NCBI GenBank assembly: GCA_963735495.1
Contig: CAVTLG010000006.1
Coordinates: 1 to 64,000, forward strand
From: CAVTLG01 sp963735495
Lineage (GTDB): Bacteria > Chloroflexota > Ktedonobacteria > Ktedonobacterales > Ktedonobacteraceae
Reading direction: 5' to 3'
DNA: 64,000 bases
Positions 1-8,832 of this stretch are shown in pieces (within the stretch, counting starts at the first letter, position 1; every line of letters begins with the position of its first letter). The notes below the pieces were generated by a model. That model did not search any database, was not told the origin of the DNA, and saw only the letters and a program-made list of their open reading frames with translations. Made by a program: the position numbers and the translations under genes.

Positions 1-1099
1 CTGCGCCGAAGCTTCCCAGGTGTAGTGCTGGACGCGTTGATAGCCCTTCTGACGCAACTCTTCGCTCAACTGCTCATCCTTGAGCAGGCGTAGGATGGCC
101 GTTGCCAGCTCATCGATATTGTGCGGATCAATCAGGAGTGCGGCGTCACCTACTACCTCGGGCAATGAAGAGGTGTTGGAGGTGATGACCGGAGCACCGC
201 AAGCCATGGCCTCGATAGGCGGAATGCCGAAGCCCTCAAAAAATGAAGGGAAAGCAAAAACATCGGCCATACTATATAATGTCACCAGCTCAAAGTCGCT
301 CACGCGACCCAGGAAACGCACTTTTTTCTGTAGCTTGAGTTCCCTCAACTAAGTGCTGTGTCTCCTCGTAAAGCCAGCCCGCGCCACCGGCAATTGCCAG
401 CATAGCGGGACCGTTTTTCTGCTTCTGTACCTGGTAAAATGCCTTAATGAGACCGCTGTGGTTTTTGCGTGGCTCCTGTGTACCCACAGCCAGCACCAGT
501 GGATGTTTCAAATGGAACTTGTTGCTCGTGGCGTTCAGCAGGACCGGGTCAGTGATGCGGTGCAGGTGGGGACTGACGCCGTTGGGTATTACCACAAGCT
601 TCTCACGTGGTGTCTGAAAGTGGCTGATGAGCGTGCGACTGACCTCGTGTGAGACGGTAGCGACGACATCAGCCGCCGCCACTGACTCTGGTACGACTTT
701 GCTCAGATAGGTTGCCAGCGCAGGAACCGCGTATTCAGGATGTTCCAGGAAAGCGAGATCATGGATCGTGACTACCTTGCGCACCTTCTTCCCCAGCGGT
801 GGTAAAACAAAATCAGGGCCATGATAGATATCGGCAGGCCCTGAGAAGAGTGTGGCAGGCAACGGCATACGCCAGCGATACCAGAGAATATTCAAGTAGC
901 GATCAGGAAGAAAGATGCTGCGCCCGCGCGCATTTGCTGCCTGAGGAAATGGACGCTCTGCTGTAGGACGGCCACTGGTCAATAAAGTATATCGACTGCT
1001 GCTGTCCTGAGCAAGCATAGCGGCTACCAGATTGCGAACATAAGCGCCGATGCCTGCTCCCTGTCGGATAGCCGCCGTATAGTCAATCGCGATACGCAT
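1..1099 (-). pseudogene. Group 1 glycosyltransferase, frameshifted and running off the window
   Basis: GT-B type glycosyltransferase that would transfer a sugar from a nucleotide-sugar donor in cell-envelope or polysaccharide synthesis. The intact first part starts at 1099 (MRIAIDYTAAIRQGAGIGAY, typical N-terminal domain) and includes the inter-domain region VIPNGVSP and VGTQEPRKNH. The frame ends at 290. Reading the adjacent frame from about 344 restores the donor-binding domain: LQKKVRFLGRV, then FPSFFEGFGIPPIEAMACG with the EGFGIPPIE signature, continuing open to position 1. One extra base in the CCC at 342-344 explains the break. It is either a recent frameshift or a sequencing error; the C terminus lies outside the window. 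The acceptor and product are unknown. Confidence 0.85.
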
Positions 1100-1117
1100 G
1101 GAATTCCCTTTGTAGTC

Positions 1118-1459
1118 TTATCCTGGAGGCCACGTCATCTGGCGTCCGCCGAGCAGGTGAAAGTGGAGATGAGAGACAGTCTGCCCGCCATCTCGACCAA
1201 CATTGGTCACAAAGCGGTAGCCTTGCTCCAGTCCAAGATCGTGAGCGACATTTCTGGCTGCGGCATAAATGCTTGCCAGGAGGGGGTCATCCTCTGGCGT
1301 CAGATCAGCCAGCGAAGCAATATGACGCTTAGGGACAAACAAAATATGCTGCGGAGCTTGTGGATTGTTATCTCGGAAGGCCACAACATCCGCATCCTTA
1401 TACACAATAGTACTGGGTATTTTGCCAGCGATAATGCGACAAAATATACAGTCCTCCAT
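1118..1459 (-). CDS. HIT family (HINT-like) hydrolase
   Basis: Small histidine-triad protein of 113 residues, the usual length for the HINT branch, which hydrolyses purine nucleoside phosphoramidates in the cytosol. The N terminus has the CIFCRIIAGKIP zinc/nucleotide-binding signature, the middle has FRDNNPQAPQHILFVPKRH, and the C-terminal catalytic triad is HLHFHLLGG. It ends 18 bases upstream of the start of the glycosyltransferase at 1099 on the same strand, so the two could be co-transcribed, but no functional link is evident. The family assignment is secure; the physiological substrate is not known. Confidence 0.95.
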   Translation of the reverse strand: MEDCIFCRIIAGKIPSTIVYKDADVVAFRDNNPQAPQHILFVPKRHIASLADLTPEDDPLLASIYAAARNVAHDLGLEQGYRFVTNVGRDGGQTVSHLHFHLLGGRQMTWPPG

Positions 1460-1579
1460 ATAAAAAAACCTCCATGACGAGGCGAATTATGCCTCAATTC
1501 GCCTCGTCTGGCTAGTCATCACAAAGAGTAGATGACTTATGTCTCATGCTTCATGAATGGTAGCGCTGGTGTCGGTTGT

Positions 1580-1735
1580 TGTAGCGACGCTAGCAGCCTG
1601 CTCGAACAGGAGCCTCCGTAGTAGAGATATCCGTAGCAGTTGTGACGCTAGCAGTTTGCTCGAACAGGAGTCTCCGTAGCAGTTGTGACGCTAGCAGTTT
1701 GCTCGACAGGAGCCTCCGTCGTAGAGATATCCGCA
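1580..1735. repeat. Degenerate tandem repeats at the 3' end of the zinc-ribbon gene
   Basis: Three imperfect copies of a unit of about 45-55 bp containing GACGCTAGCAG, TGCTCG and GGAGNCTCCGTAG. Copies differ by a single base: two have CTCGAACAGG and the one deepest in the gene has CTCGACAGG. The extra base changes frame and gives the present stop codon. Reading past it in the shifted frame continues the same Thr/Ala-rich repeat peptide. Confidence 0.8.
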
Positions 1736-2832
1736 GCGGTAGTCGTGCTGGCGGCATCAGCTTGTGCTTGTGCCTGCTCAGACCGCCTGGCGCGTAGTGC
1801 GGCCAACTCCTGTTCATGGAGCGTAGGATCGTTATACTGTGGCAGGTTCATCTCCTGGCGAATAGTCTTGATCGCCTGATAGATGGTTCCTGGCTTGATC
1901 AAGAGTGTGTCGGCAATCTTTTTATGCACGCCAACTGGAGGAACCGGCAGGTAGGGTTCATAGGCCGCTTTGATTTTCTCCAATTCCTCGCTGCTACCCT
2001 TGTAGATCTGTAGTTCCCACCAGCTGGGGATATTCTGCCGCGCTCGCAGATCCTTAATGATTTTCTTGACCGCTTTCTTAGGAATACCAATCTCCTGAGC
2101 GATTTGCGTACGAATCCCGTCAAATTCAGCGGGATTTGCCAGCTCAATATAGCGCTCTTCTACTTGCGTTATTTGCTCGGGCGTTGGGACGAAAGGCGGT
2201 GGTGGCGGCGTCTTTTCACGTTTTGGTTTAGGCGGAGCCGCTGGCCTGGCCGGTTTAGCTTTTGGTCTTGGCTTCGGTTTTTGTCCGCCACGGGGAGCAT
2301 CTTTTTGCCAGGGTTTGGCTGGTCCACGATCATAACCACCTTCTGATGGTTGGCGTGGACGTTGGCCGATAGAAGGCGAGAGCCGGGTATCGCTGCCGAC
2401 ACGGTAGGCGGCAGGGCCGCGCGGAGGGCCGGAGGGACCACGGTCATCGCGATAGGCATTAGGACCATTGGTGTTGGGACCACGGAAGCCTCCCGGGCCG
2501 CGATTGTCACGTTGTACAGGAGGCGAAGGTATTTTCGGACGTGATGGTGGCTGTTCAGGCTGGCTGACCTTCACATCTTCGAGTTTATCCAGCCACTGGT
2601 TCGTCCCACCCTGTGCTGATTTAGGCTTAGGTGGAGCAGGTGGTCGTACCGGACTATTGGCGGCGGCCTGTCCGGCGAGTCCTACTGGTCTATTGGCGGT
2701 CGGTGGCGCGTTTTTGGCGGCCAACTTTTCTTTTCTCGCTTTTTGGGTGCAATCAGGGCAAGTCACTTCTTTAGCATTTGCCGACTGAAACCACTTGCCG
2801 CAGGCGATGCACCGCATTTTTGTTTTGCTCAT
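1648..2832 (-). CDS. Zinc-ribbon, proline-rich protein with HTH-like C-terminal region
   Basis: Protein of about 394 residues. The start at 2832 (MSKTKMRCIACGKWF) is preferred over the longer 2889 start because an AGGGG-type ribosome site precedes it and the zinc ribbon begins at once. The N-terminal ribbon has CxxC pairs (CIACGKWF, then CPDC). A low-complexity Pro/Arg/Gly linker fills roughly residues 30-215. The region from about 215 to 345 holds two similar helical segments (AQEIGIPKKAVKKIIKDL and KKIADTLLIKPGTIYQAI) that resemble repeated helix-turn-helix units. A Thr/Ala-rich tail follows, encoded by tandem repeats and ended by a repeat-borne frameshift. A nucleic-acid-binding role is inferred; no known family is recognised. 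Confidence 0.75.
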   Translation of the reverse strand: MSKTKMRCIACGKWFQSANAKEVTCPDCTQKARKEKLAAKNAPPTANRPVGLAGQAAANSPVRPPAPPKPKSAQGGTNQWLDKLEDVKVSQPEQPPSRPKIPSPPVQRDNRGPGGFRGPNTNGPNAYRDDRGPSGPPRGPAAYRVGSDTRLSPSIGQRPRQPSEGGYDRGPAKPWQKDAPRGGQKPKPRPKAKPARPAAPPKPKREKTPPPPPFVPTPEQITQVEERYIELANPAEFDGIRTQIAQEIGIPKKAVKKIIKDLRARQNIPSWWELQIYKGSSEELEKIKAAYEPYLPVPPVGVHKKIADTLLIKPGTIYQAIKTIRQEMNLPQYNDPTLHEQELAALRARRSEQAQAQADAASTTTAADISTTEAPVEQTASVTTATETPVRANC

Positions 2833-3092
2833 GCGCGAATTCCCCTGTACCATAAAAAATGTTGACGTTACGTCAAAGTCGGAATGCATCTTCTATTTTA
2901 GTGCCTACAGGAGTTTCTGTCTACCCTTAGTTTTTCAGGAGGTACTATACAGCTTTTACCTTTGCGAGTGATACAATTCACTTTGGGAGCCTTGACAAAA
3001 TTACTGCAACACCGTTTCCGTAGCCTCGTGCGTCGTTGTGAGGCTGTGTATCAAGAGCACTTGAAGCAGGAAAGGGAGCGCAAGGAGAGTCT

Positions 3093-4412
3093 ATGAGATG
3101 GCGTATTTTCCAGCGGACGGCGTTATGTATCCTCTGTTTATGTTTGCTGGCTGCCTGCGGGACGGCTAAGGCACCAGCAAGCACACCGGCAACGAGTGGT
3201 TGTGGCTCGATAGGTAAAACCACTCAAGTACGCGCGACCTCCAGGCTACCTGTGGTGCGGGGGGATTGGCCTCTGGCGCACGGTGACGTAGAACGTACTG
3301 GCGCAGCCGTTGCAACTGGCGGTAGCAAGCTCTCTCTGGCGTGGTCATACTGCACTGGCGGAGCAATCTTCTCCTCGCCGATTGTACACAATGGCATCGT
3401 CTATGTCGCCTCTACAGCTCAAACGCTGACGGCGCTCTCAACTCTGAGTGGCAAGCAGCTCTGGCAGCTCCACACAGATAGCGCCTTTTATAGTACGCCT
3501 GTCATACAAAATGGTGTGCTCTACGCTTTTACATTGAGCGGCATACTCTATGCCCTGGATGCGCAGACGGGAAAAGTACATTGGCAAGCTTCTGTCGATA
3601 CGCCAGGCGCGCATTTATGGTCCTCACCTGTGGTCACTCAAGGTCTGGTGATCGTCGGTGTGGCCTCAAATCTAAATGAGCAACCGAAGATCGCGGGCCA
3701 GGTACAGGCTTTTGCGGTACAAACCGGAAAAATGCGTTGGCGTACGTGGATATTACCGCAGAGAGCGCCCGGAGCTGGTGTGTGGAGTTCACCAGCGGTC
3801 GATGTGGCGCAAGGTATCGTGTATGCTGCGACAGGTGATCCTGATGATGGTGTCGTCGCGTTAGCGGTCCAGGATGGGCATGTGATCTGGCACTGGCGCT
3901 CTTTGCTCCATGATACCGGTGATCACGATATCGGGTCGGGTCCAACGCTGTATCGTGATCAGCAGAAGCGCCTGCGCCTTACCGTGGGTGGTAAGAATGG
4001 CAACATCTATAGTCTGGATGCACAAACGGGACGTGTTTTATGGCAAACACACGTGGCAAATCAGATCTACGGTTCACCTGCTTTTGCCAATGGTACGTTG
4101 TATGTGGTGGGTGTAAACAACCAGACAGCGGTAAGTTGGGCGCTATCTGCGCAGACGGGTAAGCCGCTCTGGCAGCATGCGATCCCGGTTATTGTCTACG
4201 CGTCTCCTGTTGTCAGTGGGCAGACCGTGTATATGGCAATAGGTAATGGCTTTGTGCCGGGCGATGGAGGCGTTGAGGTCGTGAATGCCGCCAATGGACA
4301 ATTGCTGCAATACAAGGATTTGAAGAGTGGTACCAGTTCCTCGCCAGCAGTACTGGCCTCGTGGCTATTCATCGGGTCCCGCAATGGGAACCTCTATGCG
4401 TTCACGCGCTAG
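3093..4412 (+). CDS. PQQ-type beta-propeller lipoprotein
   Basis: Exported protein of 439 residues. The N terminus is a lipoprotein signal peptide with a basic start (MRWRIFQR), a hydrophobic core and the lipobox LAAC, so residue 22 is the likely lipidated cysteine. The rest is made of beta-propeller repeats of the PQQ/BamB type: blades with SSPIVHNGIVYVAS, LSGKQLWQ, STPVIQNGVLYAF, LDAQTGKVHWQA, SSPAVDVAQGIVYAATG, LDAQTGRVLWQ and SPVVSGQTVYMA. It probably folds outside the cytoplasmic membrane as a scaffold or sugar/quinone-binding propeller; no catalytic residues stand out. A weak ribosome site (GGAGAG) precedes the ATG. It converges with the kinase gene ending at 4438. Confidence 0.85.
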   Translation: MRWRIFQRTALCILCLCLLAACGTAKAPASTPATSGCGSIGKTTQVRATSRLPVVRGDWPLAHGDVERTGAAVATGGSKLSLAWSYCTGGAIFSSPIVHNGIVYVASTAQTLTALSTLSGKQLWQLHTDSAFYSTPVIQNGVLYAFTLSGILYALDAQTGKVHWQASVDTPGAHLWSSPVVTQGLVIVGVASNLNEQPKIAGQVQAFAVQTGKMRWRTWILPQRAPGAGVWSSPAVDVAQGIVYAATGDPDDGVVALAVQDGHVIWHWRSLLHDTGDHDIGSGPTLYRDQQKRLRLTVGGKNGNIYSLDAQTGRVLWQTHVANQIYGSPAFANGTLYVVGVNNQTAVSWALSAQTGKPLWQHAIPVIVYASPVVSGQTVYMAIGNGFVPGDGGVEVVNAANGQLLQYKDLKSGTSSSPAVLASWLFIGSRNGNLYAFTR

Positions 4413-4437
4413 CTGTTCCGTGTGCAGTTTTTCCCTG

Positions 4438-6466
4438 CTAGTAGGGGCCTAATGCAGCAGATTGACCTATCTGGCCGCTCGCGAGTGTATAAATAGCATA
4501 GGCTGAAGCCGTCTCTGGCGAAGTGTCGTGGACCATGGCAGTGTAGCAAGATGTTTTAACAAGTGTTACACCAGTAGTTGCTCCCACATCACAAGTATAA
4601 GATTGTCCATCGCTATTCCTGACAATCTTTGCATTGCCGTCGCCTGCTGATACATGACGATTGAAGATAACTTCCGCCCAGGCAGCCTGGCAAGTGGCGC
4701 TAAACTCAAAGTACAAGGTGCCAGTTATACCTTTAAGCGCTACGTGGGCGGTATAAGAACTAGAAAGTGTCGCTGCACAGGTCTGTCCATTGACGGTATA
4801 GGTCGTGGGGTCCTGACCATCGACAGCATTTGTAGTAAGTGGTGTAGGGGTAGGCGTAGCAGTAGCTATGGAGGATGTAGTTGCTCCAGCAGTCGGCGCT
4901 GTGCCTGGTGCGGTGCTCTGCGCACCTTGCGAGGTGGAAGCACCCTGTGAGATGGGAGCATCTTGTGAGGTGCCTCCACCTCGCAAGGCACTTCCGCCTC
5001 GCGAGGTAGTAGATGAGGCTATTGGTGTACGGGTGCTTCCAGCGCTAGCTACCTGTCCATTGCCGGACTGATGTTGTTGTGCTGTCGTGGGTATGGCGCT
5101 AGATGGCCGCCCGATAGCAGACCTGCTATGTGTGGTATAGATGAATGTACTGGCAATGAGCAGCAATGCTACCGAGATAGCAGCTACCGCTATGCCCTTT
5201 TTCACATTGTTGTGGGTATGTGCTGCTATGGCAGTCGGCTGTGGAACTGGGGGTGCTGGAACTGTCACATGTGGAGTGGCCTGCTGTGATACGCCTGGCT
5301 CGCCAGAATCAGAAGCGTCAGGTTCCAGCGGAGTGGCCTGCTGTGAAGAGGCGGGCTCGCCGGGTACAGAAGCGCCAGACTCCAGTGGACTGGCCTGCTG
5401 TGCTATGCCCAGCTCGAAAAGGATCAGAAGTATCAGGCTCCAGTGGAGCGAGATGCTGTGAAGAGGCAGACCTGAAAGGGTTAGAAGTATCAGGTTCTCG
5501 TGGAGCGAGATGCTGTGAAGAGGTAGGCTCGCAAGGTGCGGAAGCTTTCACAATGCGAGGCAGCTTATTCGTTGCCTCTTCATCGACAACCAGCACGTTT
5601 ATAGGTGGTGTACTGACTGGCTGGATCGTAGATATACCCTCAGATTGGCTCACTGCTGCTAGCTCGCTGGCGAATGATTGCACACTCTCAAAGCGTTCGT
5701 TTGGATCTTTTGCCAGCGCTTGCAGTACGACCTGCTCTATCTTGCCAGGGAGCAGAGGAAGCTGCTCATGCAGGGATGGTGGCGATGTCGTGGTGTGTTG
5801 CTGGGCCACCTCGATGATAGTTCCCTCGAATGGACGTTTACCACAGAGCCATTCATAGACCACAATCCCCAGCGAGTATTGGTCGCTGGCGGGACGAGGC
5901 TTCCCTTTGAGCTGTTCGGGGGCCATATAAGGGATGGTGCCTTCCAGTTCTTTCTGCATATTGGATGAGACGGTATTGTGGACTGCCGTAGCAATACCAA
6001 AGTCGCTCAGCAGGATCTCGCCAGTGGCCCCCACTAAAATATTCTCCGGCTTGACATCACGGTGGACCAGGTGCAAATCATGGGCGTACTGTAAGGCAGA
6101 GGCAATAGGGGTGACATAGGATAAAACTGTCGAGAGAGGCAACTGAGAACCTTTGGGATGCCATGTGCGCAACGTTCCGTGCGGTGCGTACTCCATCACC
6201 AGAAACGGGAAATTATTGTTGCCAATACCAAAGTCCAGCAATGGTACGATATGGGGATGCTTCAGGCGCATGGTGCGCGCCTCATTAATAAATGCCTCCA
6301 GGTCCTTGTGCTGCGAGAGGCGGGCGTTGAGTATCTTGATGGCTACCTGTGTATGGTCATATATATGTTCTGCCAGATAGACATCGCCATACCCGCCGCC
6401 ACCGAGCCAGCGAAGCAAACGATATTCCCCGAATTTCTGGCCCAGGCGATCCATATTGTCAACCAT
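4438..6466 (-). pseudogene. Ser/Thr protein kinase with DUF2690-like sensor, frameshifted copy
   Basis: Closely similar paralogue of the kinase at 6761-8704. The kinase frame starts at 6466 (MVDNMDRLGQKFGEYRLLRW), keeps the Gly loop GGGGYGD, VAIK, HRDVKPEN and DFGIAT, and then enters Ser/Pro/Glu-rich repeats (EPDTSNPF, EPDTSDPF). The frame breaks in the AAAA run at 5417-5420. Removing one T on the coding strand gives PFELGIAQQASPLE and joins the downstream frame: the membrane segment near 5165-5215 and the C-terminal domain with FEFSATCQAAWAEV and CDVGATTG, which ends at 4438. It is either a genuinely split gene or a homopolymer sequencing error. If intact, it would be a membrane receptor kinase of about 675 residues. 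Confidence 0.85.
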
Positions 6467-6531
6467 ACGTGTGCACCCTCCGACTGCTTGAAGAAGGAAT
6501 ACCGAAGCTCTCCGGGAGCCAGGATGTAAGT

Positions 6532-6561
6532 ATTGTAAGGGAGGCAAATGCTGTACGTCAA
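6532..6561 (-). promoter_or_regulatory. Sigma-70-like promoter of the first kinase copy
   Basis: On the minus strand TTGACG (6556-6561) and TACAAT (6532-6537) are spaced by 18 bases, about 65 bases ahead of the ATG at 6466. The same boxes and spacing recur ahead of the second copy at 8773-8802, which supports function. Confidence 0.65.
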
Positions 6562-6760
6562 GTATTCTGTCTGAGAGCTACCCTACTCTGGCTACTCTAC
6601 AAAGATGTTATTCCTCCTGCAACTCCGAACAGAAGAGATGCTTGAAGCCGCAATGAGAGCTGACGCAAACTCCGAAGAATGCTTCAATAGCACCAAAAAA
6701 AGAGCAGATTATGCGATAGTCCCGGCATAGGTACCGATGTTATACGAAGTTTTTTCCCAG

Positions 6761-8704
6761 CTAGTAGGGACCTAATGCAGCAGATTGATCGGTCTGGCCG
6801 CTGGCGAATGTATACGAGGCATAGGCAGAAGCCGTCTCTGTTGATCCGTCGTGGACCATGGCGGTGTAGCAAGACTTCTTGCCCAGCGTTGTGACGGTAC
6901 TTGCTCCCACATCACAGGTATAAGCTCCTCCATCACTACTCCTGACAATTCTGGCATGGCCGTCACCGGCTGATAGAAGATTATTGAAGGCAACTTCCGC
7001 CCAGGCTGCCTGGCAAGTAGCGCTAAATTCAAAGTACAACGTGCCTGTTACGTCTCCAAGAACGATAAGGTGAGTATAGGTGTGAGAGAGCGTAGCTGCG
7101 CAGGTCTGCCCATTGACGGTATAGGTGGTTGGGTCTTGACCATCAACTGCATATGTTGTTTGTGGTAGAGAGGTAGGTGTAGCTGCTGCTACATTGGTAG
7201 GCGTGGATGTTGCCGCTACGTTGGTTGCTGAAGCTTTGCTTGCTGCCGTGCTGCCTGGAGTGCCAGTGGGCGCACCCGTTGCGGCACTGGATGGGACAAA
7301 GGGCGTGGGTATTTTCCCTGTAACAGGCGTTTGTCCGGCACCAGTGTGGTCTGTTTGTGTTGCGGTCGGCATGCTCGTAGAGGACTGTTTAGCTACAGGT
7401 TTACCGTAAGTGGTATAGATGAGTACGCTGATGACGAGAAGCAAAACCAGGGCTACACTAAGCACGACCATGCTCTTTTTTACGCCAGGATGTGCTACAA
7501 CGGGGGGAGGCTGTACCGTTGGCGTTGTTGGCGGAGTGATTGGTGGTGAAGAGACCGGCTTGACCAGAAGCGGAGTATCTGGTTTTTGCAAAGTGGCAGG
7601 CTGTAATGGTACCGGCCCAAAGGGATCAGAGGTATCCAGCGCTTGTGAGGTGATACGGTGTGAAGAAACTGGTAGAGAAGTATCAGGTTCCAGTGGTGCG
7701 GCCTGATATGGTGATGCCAGGCCAAAATGATCAGAAGAATCCGCTGCGTGTGAAGTAATATATGGTGAAGAAATAGGCCCGATAGGAGACGAGGTATCTG
7801 GCGTCTGTGGCTCATGCATCTCATTGGCGACCACTTTGTCAGCGTCTGTTAATTTGATCGAAGGTACAGATATTTCCTGCTGTTGGCTGGCGGCTGCTAG
7901 CTCAATGGCAAACAACTGTATGCTTGCAAAGCGTGCCTTAGGATCTTTCGCCAGCGCTTGCAGTACGACCTGTTCTACCTTGCGAGAGAGCATAGGAAGC
8001 TGCTTACGCAGGGAGGGCGGCGGTTCTGTGGTGTGTTGCTGGGCCACTTCGATAGCTGCTCCCTCGAACGGGCGTCTACCACAGAGCCACTCGTAGACCA
8101 CAATCCCCAGCGAGTATTGGTCGCTAGCGGGACGTGGTTTGCCTTTAAGCTGTTCAGGAGCCATATAGGGGATGGTGCCTTCCAGCTCTTTCTGGGTATT
8201 GGATGAGATGGTATTGTGGGCTGCCGTGGCAATACCAAAGTCGCTCAGCAGGATCTCGCCAGTGGCCCCCACCAGAATATTTTCCGGCTTGACATCACGG
8301 TGGACCAGGTGCAAATCGTGAGCGTACTGTAAGGCTGAGGCAATGGGTGCGACGTAGTCCACGACCGTCGATATGGGCAGTCGAGAACCCTTGGGATGTC
8401 GTTCGCGTAAAGTTCCAAGAGGAGCATACTCCATGACTAGAAACGAGAGGTCATTGTTGCCAATGCCAAAGTCCAGCAAAGGCACGATATAGGGATGTTT
8501 CAGACGTATGGTGCGCGCCTCATTAATGAATGCCTCCAGGTCCTTGTGCTGGGTGAGGCGGGCATTGAGTATTTTGATGGCCACTTGCGTGTGATCACGT
8601 ATGTGCTCTGCCAGGTAGACATCGCCATATCCGCCACCACCGAGCCAGCGGAGCAAACGGTATTCCCCGAATTTTTGGCCCAGCCGATCCATGCTATCAA
8701 CCAT
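6761..8704 (-). CDS. Membrane Ser/Thr protein kinase with DUF2690-like extracellular domain
   Basis: Receptor-type Hanks kinase of 647 residues. The kinase domain covers about residues 14-275: Gly loop LGGGGYGDV, catalytic Lys44 (VAIK), HRD 135-137 with VKPEN, DFG 155-157 and the PYMAPEQ segment. A low-complexity juxtamembrane linker follows with repeats such as EPDTSLPV and ALDTSDPFGP. One transmembrane helix lies near 415-435 (VVLSVALVLLLVISVLIY). The exported part is Thr/Ala-rich and then a cysteine-containing domain (TCAATLS, FEFSATCQAAWAEV, YTCDVGAS) that matches the DUF2690 pattern known from actinobacterial proteins. The ligand is unknown. It is the intact member of a tandem pair, and its start matches the ATG of the upstream copy. 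Confidence 0.93.
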   Translation of the reverse strand: MVDSMDRLGQKFGEYRLLRWLGGGGYGDVYLAEHIRDHTQVAIKILNARLTQHKDLEAFINEARTIRLKHPYIVPLLDFGIGNNDLSFLVMEYAPLGTLRERHPKGSRLPISTVVDYVAPIASALQYAHDLHLVHRDVKPENILVGATGEILLSDFGIATAAHNTISSNTQKELEGTIPYMAPEQLKGKPRPASDQYSLGIVVYEWLCGRRPFEGAAIEVAQQHTTEPPPSLRKQLPMLSRKVEQVVLQALAKDPKARFASIQLFAIELAAASQQQEISVPSIKLTDADKVVANEMHEPQTPDTSSPIGPISSPYITSHAADSSDHFGLASPYQAAPLEPDTSLPVSSHRITSQALDTSDPFGPVPLQPATLQKPDTPLLVKPVSSPPITPPTTPTVQPPPVVAHPGVKKSMVVLSVALVLLLVISVLIYTTYGKPVAKQSSTSMPTATQTDHTGAGQTPVTGKIPTPFVPSSAATGAPTGTPGSTAASKASATNVAATSTPTNVAAATPTSLPQTTYAVDGQDPTTYTVNGQTCAATLSHTYTHLIVLGDVTGTLYFEFSATCQAAWAEVAFNNLLSAGDGHARIVRSSDGGAYTCDVGASTVTTLGKKSCYTAMVHDGSTETASAYASYTFASGQTDQSAALGPY

Positions 8705-8772
8705 ATAATACGCTCACTCTCTGACTATCTAGAAGAAGAAATACCAAAACTATCAGGAGCAAAGATGTAAAT

Positions 8773-8802
8773 ATTGTAAGGGAGGCAAATATTATACGTC
8801 AA
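8773..8802 (-). promoter_or_regulatory. Sigma-70-like promoter of the second kinase copy
   Basis: TTGACG (8797-8802) and TACAAT (8773-8778) on the minus strand with 18 bases between them, about 70 bases ahead of the ATG at 8704. It lies just downstream of the stop codon of the helicase gene at 8833 and is conserved with 6532-6561. Confidence 0.65.
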
Positions 8803-8832
8803 GTATTCTGCCTGGACGCTACCCTACTCTGG

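Noticed and set aside
5141..5858. Plus-strand frames of 106 and 212 codons opposite the kinase linker
   Set aside because: They are antisense products of the Ser/Pro/Glu repeat linker, with no independent support.
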